Below are positions 1 to 9,597 of a DNA stretch of 64,000 nucleotides, one piece after another; within the stretch, counting starts at the first letter, position 1, and each line of letters opens with the position of its first letter. The position numbers and the translations under genes were made by a program. Under the pieces are notes generated by a model, which was not told the DNA's origin, searched no databases, and worked only from the letters and a program-made list of their open reading frames with translations. This DNA comes from Lobosporangium transversale (Eukaryota > Mortierellomycota > Mortierellomycetes > Mortierellales > Mortierellaceae): NCBI RefSeq assembly GCF_002105155.1, contig NW_019029024.1, positions 264,001-328,000 on the forward strand, written 5' to 3'.

Positions 1-1967
1 CTTTTCTTTTTTTTTCTTTTTTTTTTTTTTCCCTTGGCTGCAACTCTCGTTCAAAAGGAATTGCAGCTGTGTATACGTGTGTATAAAAAAATATACGTTT
101 CTATAACACACACAACACTATGCGGAGATTGCAGAGGGATTGATCAGAATTTGATGAACACAATATTAAGGTAGTTGGATTCAAATGAGGAATGAAATGG
201 AATAAAGATGAGATGGTTTATGTAAATGTTGTGGTATATGATAGTAGAATTGTCAGAAGGAGTTCAAATGGATCAAATGTGAATAAAAGTGTGTCTTGTG
301 CGTGTGAACACAATTGAATTGTGTGAGGGTGAAAATTGGAAATGGTGTGAAAATTAAAAATGAAATGTGATCATGGACTACACTCAAAGGCCCATTGGGT
401 TTGATCCGATCGCAAAGTATTAAAAGAAGAAACAATTCACACAATTACGATTGCAAGAAAAAAGAAAAAAGAGGAATCGATCTATGACAATCGTGAAGGA
501 AAAGAGAGGCTTTTTTTAATGATTGAGGAAAGGGCGAACAAGACCAGAGTTTTTTCTTTGTGCAATTTAGGGGAGAGGACAAGTAACACAGAACACAGAA
601 ATACAGAAAAAAAAGAAGTTCCTGACAATGTCTAATGTGCATGTGTGTTTTAATGTAGACAATGCTTCATGATAATGGCTAGAATCATGAGTGGAAATGA
701 GAATGTTTCTTCTCTTTCTGTTAAAAGAACATTCACAATGACCTCTTGTTTTCTCCTTCCTCCGTATACTTTCTTCTTTACATGAATACATATTCTTTTC
801 AACGGATGAGCAATAAGAGACATATTACTATTACAGTTATTCCAACGCAGCTATGCAGCCTATCTGGTGATCTTTTTTATTTTTAATTCTTCCAAACAAA
901 TGATCGACCTTTTTTACCTTTGATTAAGTTTGTCAACCTGAATATGCTCTGGTTATTCCCCGTCCGTCCGGTCTCACGTGCAATCGTGGAGCTCATCCTA
1001 ATATCCCACATACTCACACAGGCAACAAATGTTTGTATATTCATATCATTTGCTCTACATGGAGCAAAACAATTCTACATTCTGAAAGAGCCAACTTGAA
1101 GAGCTGAGTAAAATGTATAAATATACATTGCTCGATTATTTCTTTGACAATAATAAAAGCATAGAAATAAATACATTTTTGTCTTTAGTCAAATAAATAA
1201 AAGGACCCTGCAAAAACATTTTGCATAAAGCAGTTGAATAGAATAAACAAATAAATAAAGGGGAAGCAACAAGGAACAACAAGGAACAGCATGAATGAAT
1301 GTCTTCCTCCTCTATCCTACATAAACCATAAACATACTTCCTGCCTGCTATGTGTCTCCTCCCCTCTCTTACATGCGGTGCTCTGCGATAACCTGCTACT
1401 GCTTTATCTCACCTCACGCGCTCTCAGTTCCCCACCACTCTTTCTCTCCATCATTGAAGAACAATTGGGCTATCTCCCCTCTTCCGCTTTCTGCAAAGAA
1501 GATTACCTGTCCAATAGGAATGCATTGAATGGTGGCAAAGTAACACATGAAATCGTGTCAAAAATATGTAATCTCGCATCTTATTACATTGGTAATCCAA
1601 ACCTTGACAGGAACAGGTATCATTATCTGGAGCTGCTATTGAATATAAAATACAATATAAAACAACAAGTAACTAAATAACTGACAATTAAGGACCGTGG
1701 TCATGGTATTCCAACAGCAGCAAGACCCTTGACTCTTCTTTTTTATGTCAAATAGATATTAGAATCTATCTCTCTTCTTGACTCGCCTTCCTTCAGACCC
1801 TCATTCTGGAATAAGCAAAGTAATAAACGAATACTTTACGTCTGAAGGCTATTCTAAAACAATAAATTTCTTTATAATTATATCGTTCATCCCCTTAAGC
1901 ATTATGGCTTCATAGGCAGCCTCGATATCAGCAACTACACAATTATCGACCTGGATATGGTCATGAT
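1..1967. other. AT-rich non-coding stretch, no supported gene
   Basis: The window opens in a T-rich run and continues as AT-rich sequence with no reading frame that shows family resemblance or convincing splice structure. The longest open frame, at 1291-1680 on the plus strand, has a composition typical of translated pyrimidine-rich non-coding DNA. It may hold UTRs of a gene beyond the left edge or upstream exons of the weak gene at 1968. I see no RNA gene here. Confidence 0.5.
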
Positions 1968-2867
1968 ATGGAACTAGAGTACTCTCGATCGTATGAAGAA
2001 CTGCTGCTGCTGCTGTTGCAACAGCAGGAGTCAGAGTCGGTTGCTAAAATTGCCATCGACTACCCCAAAGATTTCAGAGTATGCATGGGGTTCAGCCTAA
2101 TAATTTCATTAGAGGAACTCTTTTTATTGACTAGAATTTTTTGCTGCCACGTTCTCCTAAGAAACGCGAAAAGGCATTGTTGGCAAGCAATATGTACCAA
2201 AAGAAACTGATGACGCTACTCCTACCTCAAACGCATACAGACTTCAACCACACAGTTTCATTTTTAGGCAAAGAGGGTGTTTACACCCTTGGCCACGGAG
2301 GTGTACCATACCATGATCAGAATGGAAAGTTTGTAACAAAGGGATGCCTATACGAAGTATTGGCGTATTGTCGCCGCAAAAGTCCCAAGGAGGATGTGAT
2401 GAAACATCTACAGAGGCTCGGTATCAACGGTAAGGTAAGTGGTATGATCTTCTCACTCTACATCGTCCTCGACTGTTGGCAGCTGTGGCTACTAAAAGTT
2501 CCTACGTCGCCCGATAGCAAGGTTGCCATGCTCTGTCACAGGACAGATAGCACTCTATTCTCCCAACAGTAACAACGACAGAAGCTACAACCGCCGTATG
2601 ATTTTCGCTCACATTCTAACCACAAAATAGCAGTTCGTACCTCAACAAATATATCCAAATGATATTCCTACGCACTAACATCATGACTCTTCTCTAGGAT
2701 CCCACGGATCCCACATTTCCTCCCCCTCTTACATTTGCCTATTGCTGTATATTATAATTTGTGGCACATTCTTCCTCCCGAGACACCAGGCATTGGTTCG
2801 TCTGGTTGCAGAAAAGATAGTCCTCGAACAAAACCCTAAAGAAGGCCATAGTCGAAGCGAAAAATAG
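1968..2867 (+). CDS. Hypothetical spliced gene, possibly a relic
   Basis: I do not recognise the product. Three exons (1968-2078, 2135-2429, 2698-2867) join in frame across GT-AG introns of 56 and 268 nt and give about 191 residues ending at a TAG. The middle exon encodes a sequence with protein-like composition, including a GKEGVYTLGHGGVPYHD stretch, a cysteine-containing segment and a basic helix ending in HLQRLGIN. The last exon contains LPRHQALVRLVAEKIV. The N-terminus is low-complexity (poly-Leu/Gln). The frame stays open upstream of the chosen ATG to a possible acceptor near 1930, so there may be earlier exons. No domain is named with confidence, and it could equally be a decaying repeat-family gene. 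The model rests on splice signals and frame continuity only. Confidence 0.35.
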
Positions 2868-3704
2868 AATAATGCTCTTTTAATACTATGACGTTCCATA
2901 AAATGGTTTCTTTTTATTCTAAAAAAATACAAGCCAGCTTTTGACATGAAAGTTGGTATCTGTTTCAATGTTGTTTTACTACTCTTCAACAGTACAATCC
3001 CCCAAAATGATCACTTCTCTGACCAAATGCGGTTTAGCATTATGTTACTATTGATGTGTAGTAAAGCTACTTCCTCATTGATCCACTACACGTCGTCTCG
3101 ACAAGATGTTGGGCAACGTTACTGATTTATTTTCTTCTGCTTGGATTGTAACCGTCGGCATGCTGATTGGCTGTGCCTAATATCGATTGAAGGTGGATGG
3201 GTCTGTGCCCAAACAAGGACTATCACAAGGGTTTGAATATCGTCTCGAACAAGGGGCAAGGGAAGCAAGAAAGCACCATCCCATAGCCATCATGTTGCCA
3301 ATTGTGTACACGTACATGTACAAAATGATACAACTAATCTCCATGAACTGATTTCAGCCCGAATTAACCCTGAAAGTGTTTGTCGTTTGTTTATCTGCAA
3401 TCCCGTTCATTTGTTCGTTTGCTCGTTCGACTGTACAGCAGACAACATGACAACCAAATGACTGGGCGGTGAATTAACAGGTGACCCATGTGCCTTCCCC
3501 TACCCCTTTTTTAAACAAATATTATACATTTATTCGTTCATTCATTCTTTCATTACTTTCTTTCTCCATCATTCTCGTGTCATTTCATTTACCCCTTTTT
3601 TTTTTTTTTTTTTTTCCTCTTTTAAAAAAATCCCTTCCCTCATTCCTTTCAAAAGATCATTCCATTCACTGACAGCCTTACAAAAAAAAAAAGAAAAAGA
3701 CATT
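2868..3704. promoter_or_regulatory. Intergenic region upstream of the eIF4A-like gene
   Basis: No gene is visible. The last 150 bases are strongly pyrimidine-rich, with a T run near 3597-3615 followed by an A-rich leader just before the ATG at 3705. This is the usual look of a fungal promoter and 5' UTR. No TATA box or specific operator is called. Confidence 0.4.
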
Positions 3705-6700
3705 ATGTCGCGGCCTACGCTTGCAGAGTTGTCCATATCCTTGAACCATGTTCAGTCACTACTCAAACAAATCACAGATGAAGTCAAGGTTTTAAGCGAC
3801 GGAATTGCAGTCTTAGTGGAACAAGAGGAGGCAGAGGACCTTGAGGAAGAGCTCAACTATCTTGATGTTGATCCTTGGTCCAATGTCAGCGATAAAGATA
3901 AGAATGCCGCCAAGGCCGCACGGCAGGACAGCATTCGCTCACTCTTACAACGTAAACCTTCAACCGTTAAGGATGAAACAAAAGCACTAGCCCGGATCTT
4001 GAGTCAAAAAAAATCAGGAACAGGATCAGGAACAGGAACAGGGGTGTCGAATGGTAAAGACTCTGAGAAGCAACAGCAACAAAAGCAACAATCATCATTA
4101 ACACCACCTTCTCGACCCAACTCAAGTTTGCATGATCAAGCCATTGAGGAGGATTCAACCTCATCTGAGGGATCATTGTCCTATCAGCGCGGCCGAAGTG
4201 GAACTCCGCTTCCTGTTGAAGGAGACAAACAGGAGCTCGAATCAGGATCGGACTTGACAGCGGCTACATTAGAGGCTGAGCGCGTACCTCACACAATTAC
4301 AGTCCAGACCACCCCCACGCCTACCAGATTCTCGATTGCCATCACAAAACCAGCTACTCCACAAAGTCCCTCTACGCCTGTACTCTCTACATCAACAAGC
4401 CATAGCTCCATCTTGAGTGCTTTGAATACCTATACCTCTTCAACGACAACTACCACCACTACCTCAACAACGACCAACAACGGCACTCATAATGTCCCTC
4501 CTCCATTCTGGAGATCCGCTACGGCTCCTAATGTGAATGAAGGGTCTAGACCCAATTCCGTCCTTGGTAATCCTGCGGACGGATATTCGGCGAGGGGAAT
4601 CAGCGTCCAAAATGTATGTCCTACACAGCCACCTTTCATTATGTAATGTTGAAGATAATAATCATTTCAAGGATACCTTCATTCAAATGACCACACACTC
4701 ACCTTTTAGATCGTTTTTAGGTACCCCAGCGTCGCTCTCTTCAACCCGAACCCCGAAGCGCTTCAGATTTACAGATTATTGGACAAGGCAATGGTAGTGT
4801 CAAAGATCGATACACTGTAAGGAACGAAATCTCTGTATTTGTCATCGGTTTGGCATTGTTTTCAGTGTTTCAATCGAATACTATGCTTAAATCCGCATTC
4901 ACCATTTCTTTTTTGTGAATGTAGCAAGCGCTCAGATCCAATTCTCAAGGCGTTATATTGCACCCGTCTGTAGGGAAAGATTCATTAAAGTCGGTCTTTA
5001 CTATTAATTCACCTAAACCTATGGTTGCTTCACAAGTCGAGCGGATCGAGTCTGCAGATTGTTTTAGTAAACTGGGCTTGGTTCCTGAACTTCTTCGAGG
5101 AATCTATGCATATGGGTAATGTAATTTTTCGATAACCTTCTTTCGCCTTTCAGAGCAATAGCTCTATTACATGTGTGTAACTTGCATTTTTTACTGATGT
5201 CATTGACACGTCTATTTGCATTTTTTTTTTTTTTTTTTTTTTTTTAGTTTGAAAATGCCTTCTATCCTGCAGCAACGAGGCATTCCAATGATCATGACCA
5301 GGCACGATGTCCTCACACAGGCAAAACCTGAGGTGGCAAAGACACTGACTTACGCTATTCCTCTTCTCAACTTTTTGACATTACCCGCCACATCGATTCA
5401 CCCTCAACTTTTGATCTTATGCTCGAATCATGATCTCTGTCTACATGTTCAACGAGTCCTGCTGGCATTAGCTCGGTTCATGCCTACGATCTCATGCCTT
5501 ATCTGCGCTGAAGGCACAAATGCTACACTGTCTTTAGGAACTATGTCCACTACCCAGCTCAACCTTGCTGGACATAGCACCACTAGTAAGAATGGGTTCA
5601 TTAGCCGCGGATCACAACCATCTGATTCGCCTCAAGTCATTGCGGCTCATGTTGTCATCGGAACCCCTAACAAAGTATTGAATCTCATCAAGACAAAGCA
5701 AATCAGTATCTCAGCCCTCAAAGTCATGGTCTTAGAGAATGCAGATATCCTGTTGGCGCCGCCATTGAAAGATGCCACAGTCAGTTTGCTGTCCATGGTA
5801 CGAGACCCAAGTGCCAATACGAATGGCGGAGCAGCAACAACAGGGCATGGACAGGACCTATTGCTTTCGCCACCCAATTCAGGACCCACATCACCAGTAT
5901 CTGCTGCTGTAGCAGCACTTAATGGACGATCACCAGGAGGCGGGGGAAGCGGTAGTAGTCCAGGATCTGTACGATTCTCTGGGTCATTTGGCGATTCAGA
6001 TAGTCGTCCTCGTTCTTTGCCTGGAGCATCCGGATCTAGTTACAATTCAGGATCGTCATCTTCACTGAGATCCTCACCTTCACCTCCTCCTCCTACCCCT
6101 GCTATCAATCAGCCTCAGCTTTTATTCTTTTCAACAGATGTGCCATCCCATGTGCTCGACTATGTGGCACAATATATGACACAACCAACCAAAGCACTCG
6201 TGAAGGGACATGAACTGGCATTGAAAGGAATTCTTCAATATTTTAAGTACATGACTGTGGATAATGAAGAGTGGCAATTATCGCTTCTCTTTGATCTTTT
6301 GGAAGACAGTGGTGCCAACCGAGCAGTCGTGTTTTGTAACAGTGACGAGTCTATAGAGCGGGTAATACGCAAGATCCGTGAGCATAAAGGATTTGCTATT
6401 GGCATTGTAAGTTTACTATTATTATTCGCTAGATGACCGACGGAAAAAGACTTTTGATCACGACTTTGTATTCATGTTTGACTTTTTATTTATTTATTTG
6501 TCTCAAGTATTCGGACATGGACATGACGGCACGGAAAGCCGCCATTAGCCGGTTCCGAGGTTCAGCACCCCCATGCTATCTTATTATGTCAGATGAATCC
6601 TCCAAGGATCTTGAAACCGTAGGAGTGCCCCTAGTAGTTAGCTTTGAGATGCCTAGTGTCGGCAACTATATTCCTCGGTAATGCACAATGTCTCATTTTG

Positions 6701-6960
6701 TCTTGACATATAGCATATACTTTGTCGATTTTTTTTTTTCTTCACACGATCGAACACTTTTGTTTTTCTACATTCGCTATGCTCTAAACTTTTCTCTTTT
6801 TTTTAACTTTTTATTTAGTGTCAAATGGATTGATCGTGCTAAGGGTAAAGTGGGTGCTAAGGTTACCTTAGTAGATGGTCATAAGGGAGAAGGCCAGGCA
6901 CTCCGGGCGATTCAGCAACAATACCGAACGACTATTGATGATTTGCCGGTAAGCATCTAA
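3705..6960 (+). CDS. eIF4A-like DEAD-box pseudohelicase with long N-terminal extension
   Basis: Six exons (3705-4613, 4721-4816, 4925-5115, 5248-6406, 6508-6677, 6819-6960) close in frame to 888 residues. Residues 1-100 are helical with coiled-coil character; about 100-370 are Ser/Thr/Gln-rich and probably disordered. From about residue 380 the chain follows eIF4A: a Q-motif-like LLRGIYAYG...PSILQQRG is kept. The P-loop is changed (AQSGTGKT to AKPEVAKT), motif Ia PTRELA becomes SNHDLC, DEAD becomes ENAD, SAT becomes STD, motif V becomes SDESSKDLE and motif VI HRxGRxxR becomes PRVKWIDR. A roughly 110-residue Gly/Ser/Pro insert lies between the ENAD and STD positions. The C-terminus (TTIDDLPVSI) matches the eIF4A end. 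ATP hydrolysis and unwinding are therefore unlikely. I infer a scaffold or decoy, perhaps binding RNA or eIF4A partners. It is not an obvious pseudogene: frame and splice sites are intact. Confidence 0.85.
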
Positions 6961-7325
6961 ATGAACAAATGACAATAAACCTAAGTCTCATCGACCCATG
7001 CTTTTTTATATTTTTTTAGTAATATCATTTTATATTAACACACTTTTTTTTTCTTTTTTTTCCTTTTCTCTTCTGGTAAAAAAAAAAAAAAAAAAAAAAA
7101 AGACAAACCTCGCAGAGTTCATCGTAAATTAGTTAATGATAGCTTAATATATAGTTGATTTTAATAAAATAATGAAAAAAAAAAAAAAAAAAAGCATCAG
7201 CCTCCTTTGGTGGCAAATCACTGGACTAGGCGAAGCACAATAATGCAACTTACGTATAGACCACCCAAATTTTGTCTAGGAACTGTGGTGAGACAAGTCT
7301 AGAGAAACTTGCTTTTTTTTTTTTC

Positions 7326-7353
7326 GATAACGAAGGCCCACGGGGTTATGTAG
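7326..7353 (-). repeat. Short dispersed repeat, copy 1, next to a T run
   Basis: The 28 bases from GATAAC to ATGTAG match the copy at 7496-7523 at about 23 of 28 positions, and both copies directly follow a T run. Read on the minus strand, each is a conserved block followed by poly(A), as at the 3' end of a retroposed RNA. The family is not identified. Confidence 0.5.
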
Positions 7354-7464
7354 AATTTATTTAGATGCTAGCTCTATAAATAGGTTGTCCCATTACTGGC
7401 TTATTTTCAAGTTATTTGCCTTTATTTCCAATAATCGGTCTTAACCGCTCAGCTTATAATTTGA

Positions 7465-7495
<31 letters not shown>

Positions 7496-7523
7496 GATAA
7501 CAAGGACCCACGAGGTCATGTAG
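7496..7523 (-). repeat. Short dispersed repeat, copy 2, next to a T run
   Basis: This is the partner of 7326-7353, preceded by about 29 T residues. A more diverged relative may lie at 12634-12660, also right after a long T run. The shared layout (T run, then a conserved block containing CCCACG and ATGTAG) suggests a SINE-like family inserted in minus orientation. Confidence 0.5.
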
Positions 7524-7551
7524 GAAGCTTATAATTTGAAGTTAGTTGATA

Positions 7552-7821
7552 TGTTGTGGCTGGTCATTAATAGTTATATAAATTAATTATAACTATTTTA
7601 TTTTTACTTTGTATCTACTAATCGGAACATTCTGTCGATCCACAGTTAAAAGAACCTTTGTGCAAAGCCTTAAGCTATAGGTGAGTCCACCTCACCTAGA
7701 AAGCACCACAGTCAGGCCTGTAGGCTAAGTTATAAAAGCCAAAGAACTTCTTCCTCAATAAAGTCTTCAGTTTTCCCCATACGTCTTGTTCTTGCTATTA
7801 TCTTTTCCCCTTTTCACAACA
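7552..7821 (+). mobile_element. Candidate solo LTR (270 bp)
   Basis: The segment starts TGTTGTG and ends CACAACA, a perfect 7-bp terminal inverted repeat of the kind that bounds LTRs. Inside, TATAAAAG lies at 7731-7738 and AATAAA at 7757-7762, the order expected for the U3-R part of an LTR, followed by a pyrimidine-rich end. No matching target-site duplication is visible (TGATA on the left, AGCAT on the right). It is therefore old, rearranged, or a coincidence of an ordinary promoter. It lies about 610 bp upstream of a tRNA gene, a common retrotransposon target zone. Confidence 0.4.
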
Positions 7822-8432
7822 AGCATTTGCCGTCCAGGAACTCAGTTTGTGAGCTAACCTATAAAGCTCCCATCTTTCTCTTTCGGCATCCTATGGCGCT
7901 GTTTGTCGTCAAGGTTGTTTGTCTTTATTTTCTCTTGTTATTCTTGTTGACACTCTTTGTACTGTCTTTTCCTGATTTTGTGTCTATCTTTTGCCCCTTA
8001 AGCAAAGATACACCTACTATTTACAACATAGGAAGGTTTTATATGATAAATTAAAATCTTCCAATGAAAAAATCACTGTCTTAAGAACCGGGGGGTTATA
8101 CTGAGATGCCCTTAAAAACCGCAACGAGACGCAAATACATAGAACACACTGAAGTGTTGTACCAAGATAAAGGTCTTTATTAGTTTATGATACATATAAT
8201 ACTATACAAGTAACTAGTGCTGAGATGAATGAGGTTGCATACCTGAAGTGTTGTACCAAGATAAAGGTAAGGAACACTTCAGGGACGGAGAGTCCACTAT
8301 TTATTATAGCGGGGAGGATCGGGTGGCTGAGCTCACGTCCAGGCAGGACGGGGTGGGTTTGAGGGTACCATGACGTCACTTGCTATAGGACGTGAGCTTA
8401 AGTTGCCTCGATTTAGGACACCAAATATCAAG
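7822..8432. other. Repeat-rich stretch upstream of tRNA-Gly
   Basis: There is no supported protein gene: the open frame at 7827-8054 is hydrophobic and matches nothing I know. The stretch holds a 26-bp direct repeat, two perfect inverted repeats and a palindromic TGACGTCA at 8371-8378. All are listed separately, and together they look like remains of inserted elements upstream of the tRNA. Confidence 0.5.
8149..8268. repeat. 26-bp direct repeat pair (8149-8174, 8243-8268)
   Basis: The sequence beginning CTGAAGTGTTGTACC and running through AAAGGT occurs twice without mismatch, 94 bp apart in the same orientation. The second copy also pairs with AACACTTCAGG at 8272-8282, giving an 11-bp perfect stem with a loop of about 19 bases. 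These look like remnants of LTR or other mobile-element ends next to the tRNA gene. Confidence 0.7.
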
Positions 8433-8503
8433 GCGTGGTTGGTTTAGTGGTATAATTACCGCCTGCCACGCGGTAGACCCGGGTTCGATTCCCGGACCAC
8501 GCA
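8433..8503 (+). tRNA. tRNA-Gly (anticodon GCC)
   Basis: The 71-nt cloverleaf has a 7-bp acceptor stem GCGTGGT/ACCACGC (8433-8439 with 8496-8502) and discriminator A at 8503. The 5-bp anticodon stem ACCGC/GCGGT encloses loop CTGCCAC with anticodon GCC at 8465-8467, and the T arm is GGGTTCGATTCCC. Internal A-box (TGGTTTAGTGG) and B-box (GGTTCGATTCC) Pol III promoter elements are present. There is no intron, and CCA is not encoded, as in other eukaryotes. A T run about 80 bases downstream, plus the nearer CTTTTG, can terminate Pol III. Confidence 0.97.
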
Positions 8504-8624
8504 ATCTTTTGCCCCGCTTTATGTGGTAATCGAATGTTCTCTATTCTTCTTGGAAAGGAAAGAGTATGCCCACATTCTTTTGCTTTTTTTTTTTTTTTTT
8601 TTTTTTTAATTTTATTCTTGGTGC

Positions 8625-9547
8625 CTAAAGTGTATATCGAAATGCTGGATGTCTATCATCAGAAACAAGCAGCTCTGCCATGGGTAGGTGTTTGAATGGA
8701 TTGGCAACAAAACCCATAGAATAATCACGTCGGTAGTTTTCACGCTTCAGAATAAAACGTTGAGCGGCTGCCAAGAGGACGACCAGGAGTGAGAGAGATA
8801 TGTTAGCTACATGGCCAGGGACTTTTTTTATTAAAAAAATAAAAAAAAATAAAAAAAAAAAAAAGGAAAAATAATAATAACATTAATAATAATAGAAATA
8901 GAAAGGGAATTAGTCATTTGAAAGAATAGTAAACGTCCTTGTCAAGAGGAAAAGACAGAAAAAAATAAAAAAGGTAATACCGTAGCGTGGAGCATCGGCA
9001 GTCGGATAGAGATGTGCCCCGATGATACCTCCTATACTGGACGATACTATGAACATGCTCATGGCTATCGAACGTTTCGCGTGACCCCCTAGATTAGTCG
9101 TCAGCCACGCAGTAACAACGGGAACAGCAGCTGCCTGTCCTATTGCAAGTACGATTACTCCCGCGTAGTCGGCTATTTCAGAGATATGGAAGAAAAAAAA
9201 TCCTGTTAGTAAAAAAACGTACGGGGTAAAAGAAAAGAAAGGCTCCATCAGATGAATATGAGCTTCTCCTACTTATCATCACCTACCATAGCTATTCAAT
9301 GTCAACACTTCTATGCAATAGCCTACTGCTATTAAGACGGATATTCCCATAAGAGCTAGTCCCTTCTGTCGCGTACGACCTGCCAAGATGGTTATCGAGA
9401 AGGCGGAGATGGCTCCTGAGATATATATCGGCACCGAAAGCAGCTGTGTTAATAAACATGCACTGTCTAGAGACCCCTGAGCGAATGATGCTTCGGATAC
9501 AGCTCGAATGAGGTTCCGAAAACTAGATAGAAAAGGCGGTGACACCA

Positions 9548-9597
<50 letters not shown>

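Larger units (their letters stand above)
6961..7551. other. 3' flank with poly(A/T) runs and short repeats
   Basis: No gene is seen. The stretch follows the stop of the eIF4A-like gene and carries A or T runs near 7079-7102, 7174-7193 and 7467-7495. Two related 28-bp repeats at 7326-7353 and 7496-7523 are listed separately. An AATAAA-type signal lies near 7162. Confidence 0.5.

Noticed and set aside
1291-1680. 129-residue plus-strand frame
   Set aside because: Composition is that of translated CT-rich and AT-rich non-coding DNA; no family resemblance and no supporting splice structure.
7827-8054. 75-residue hydrophobic frame next to the candidate LTR
   Set aside because: T-rich sequence always encodes Phe/Leu/Val; nothing else supports it.
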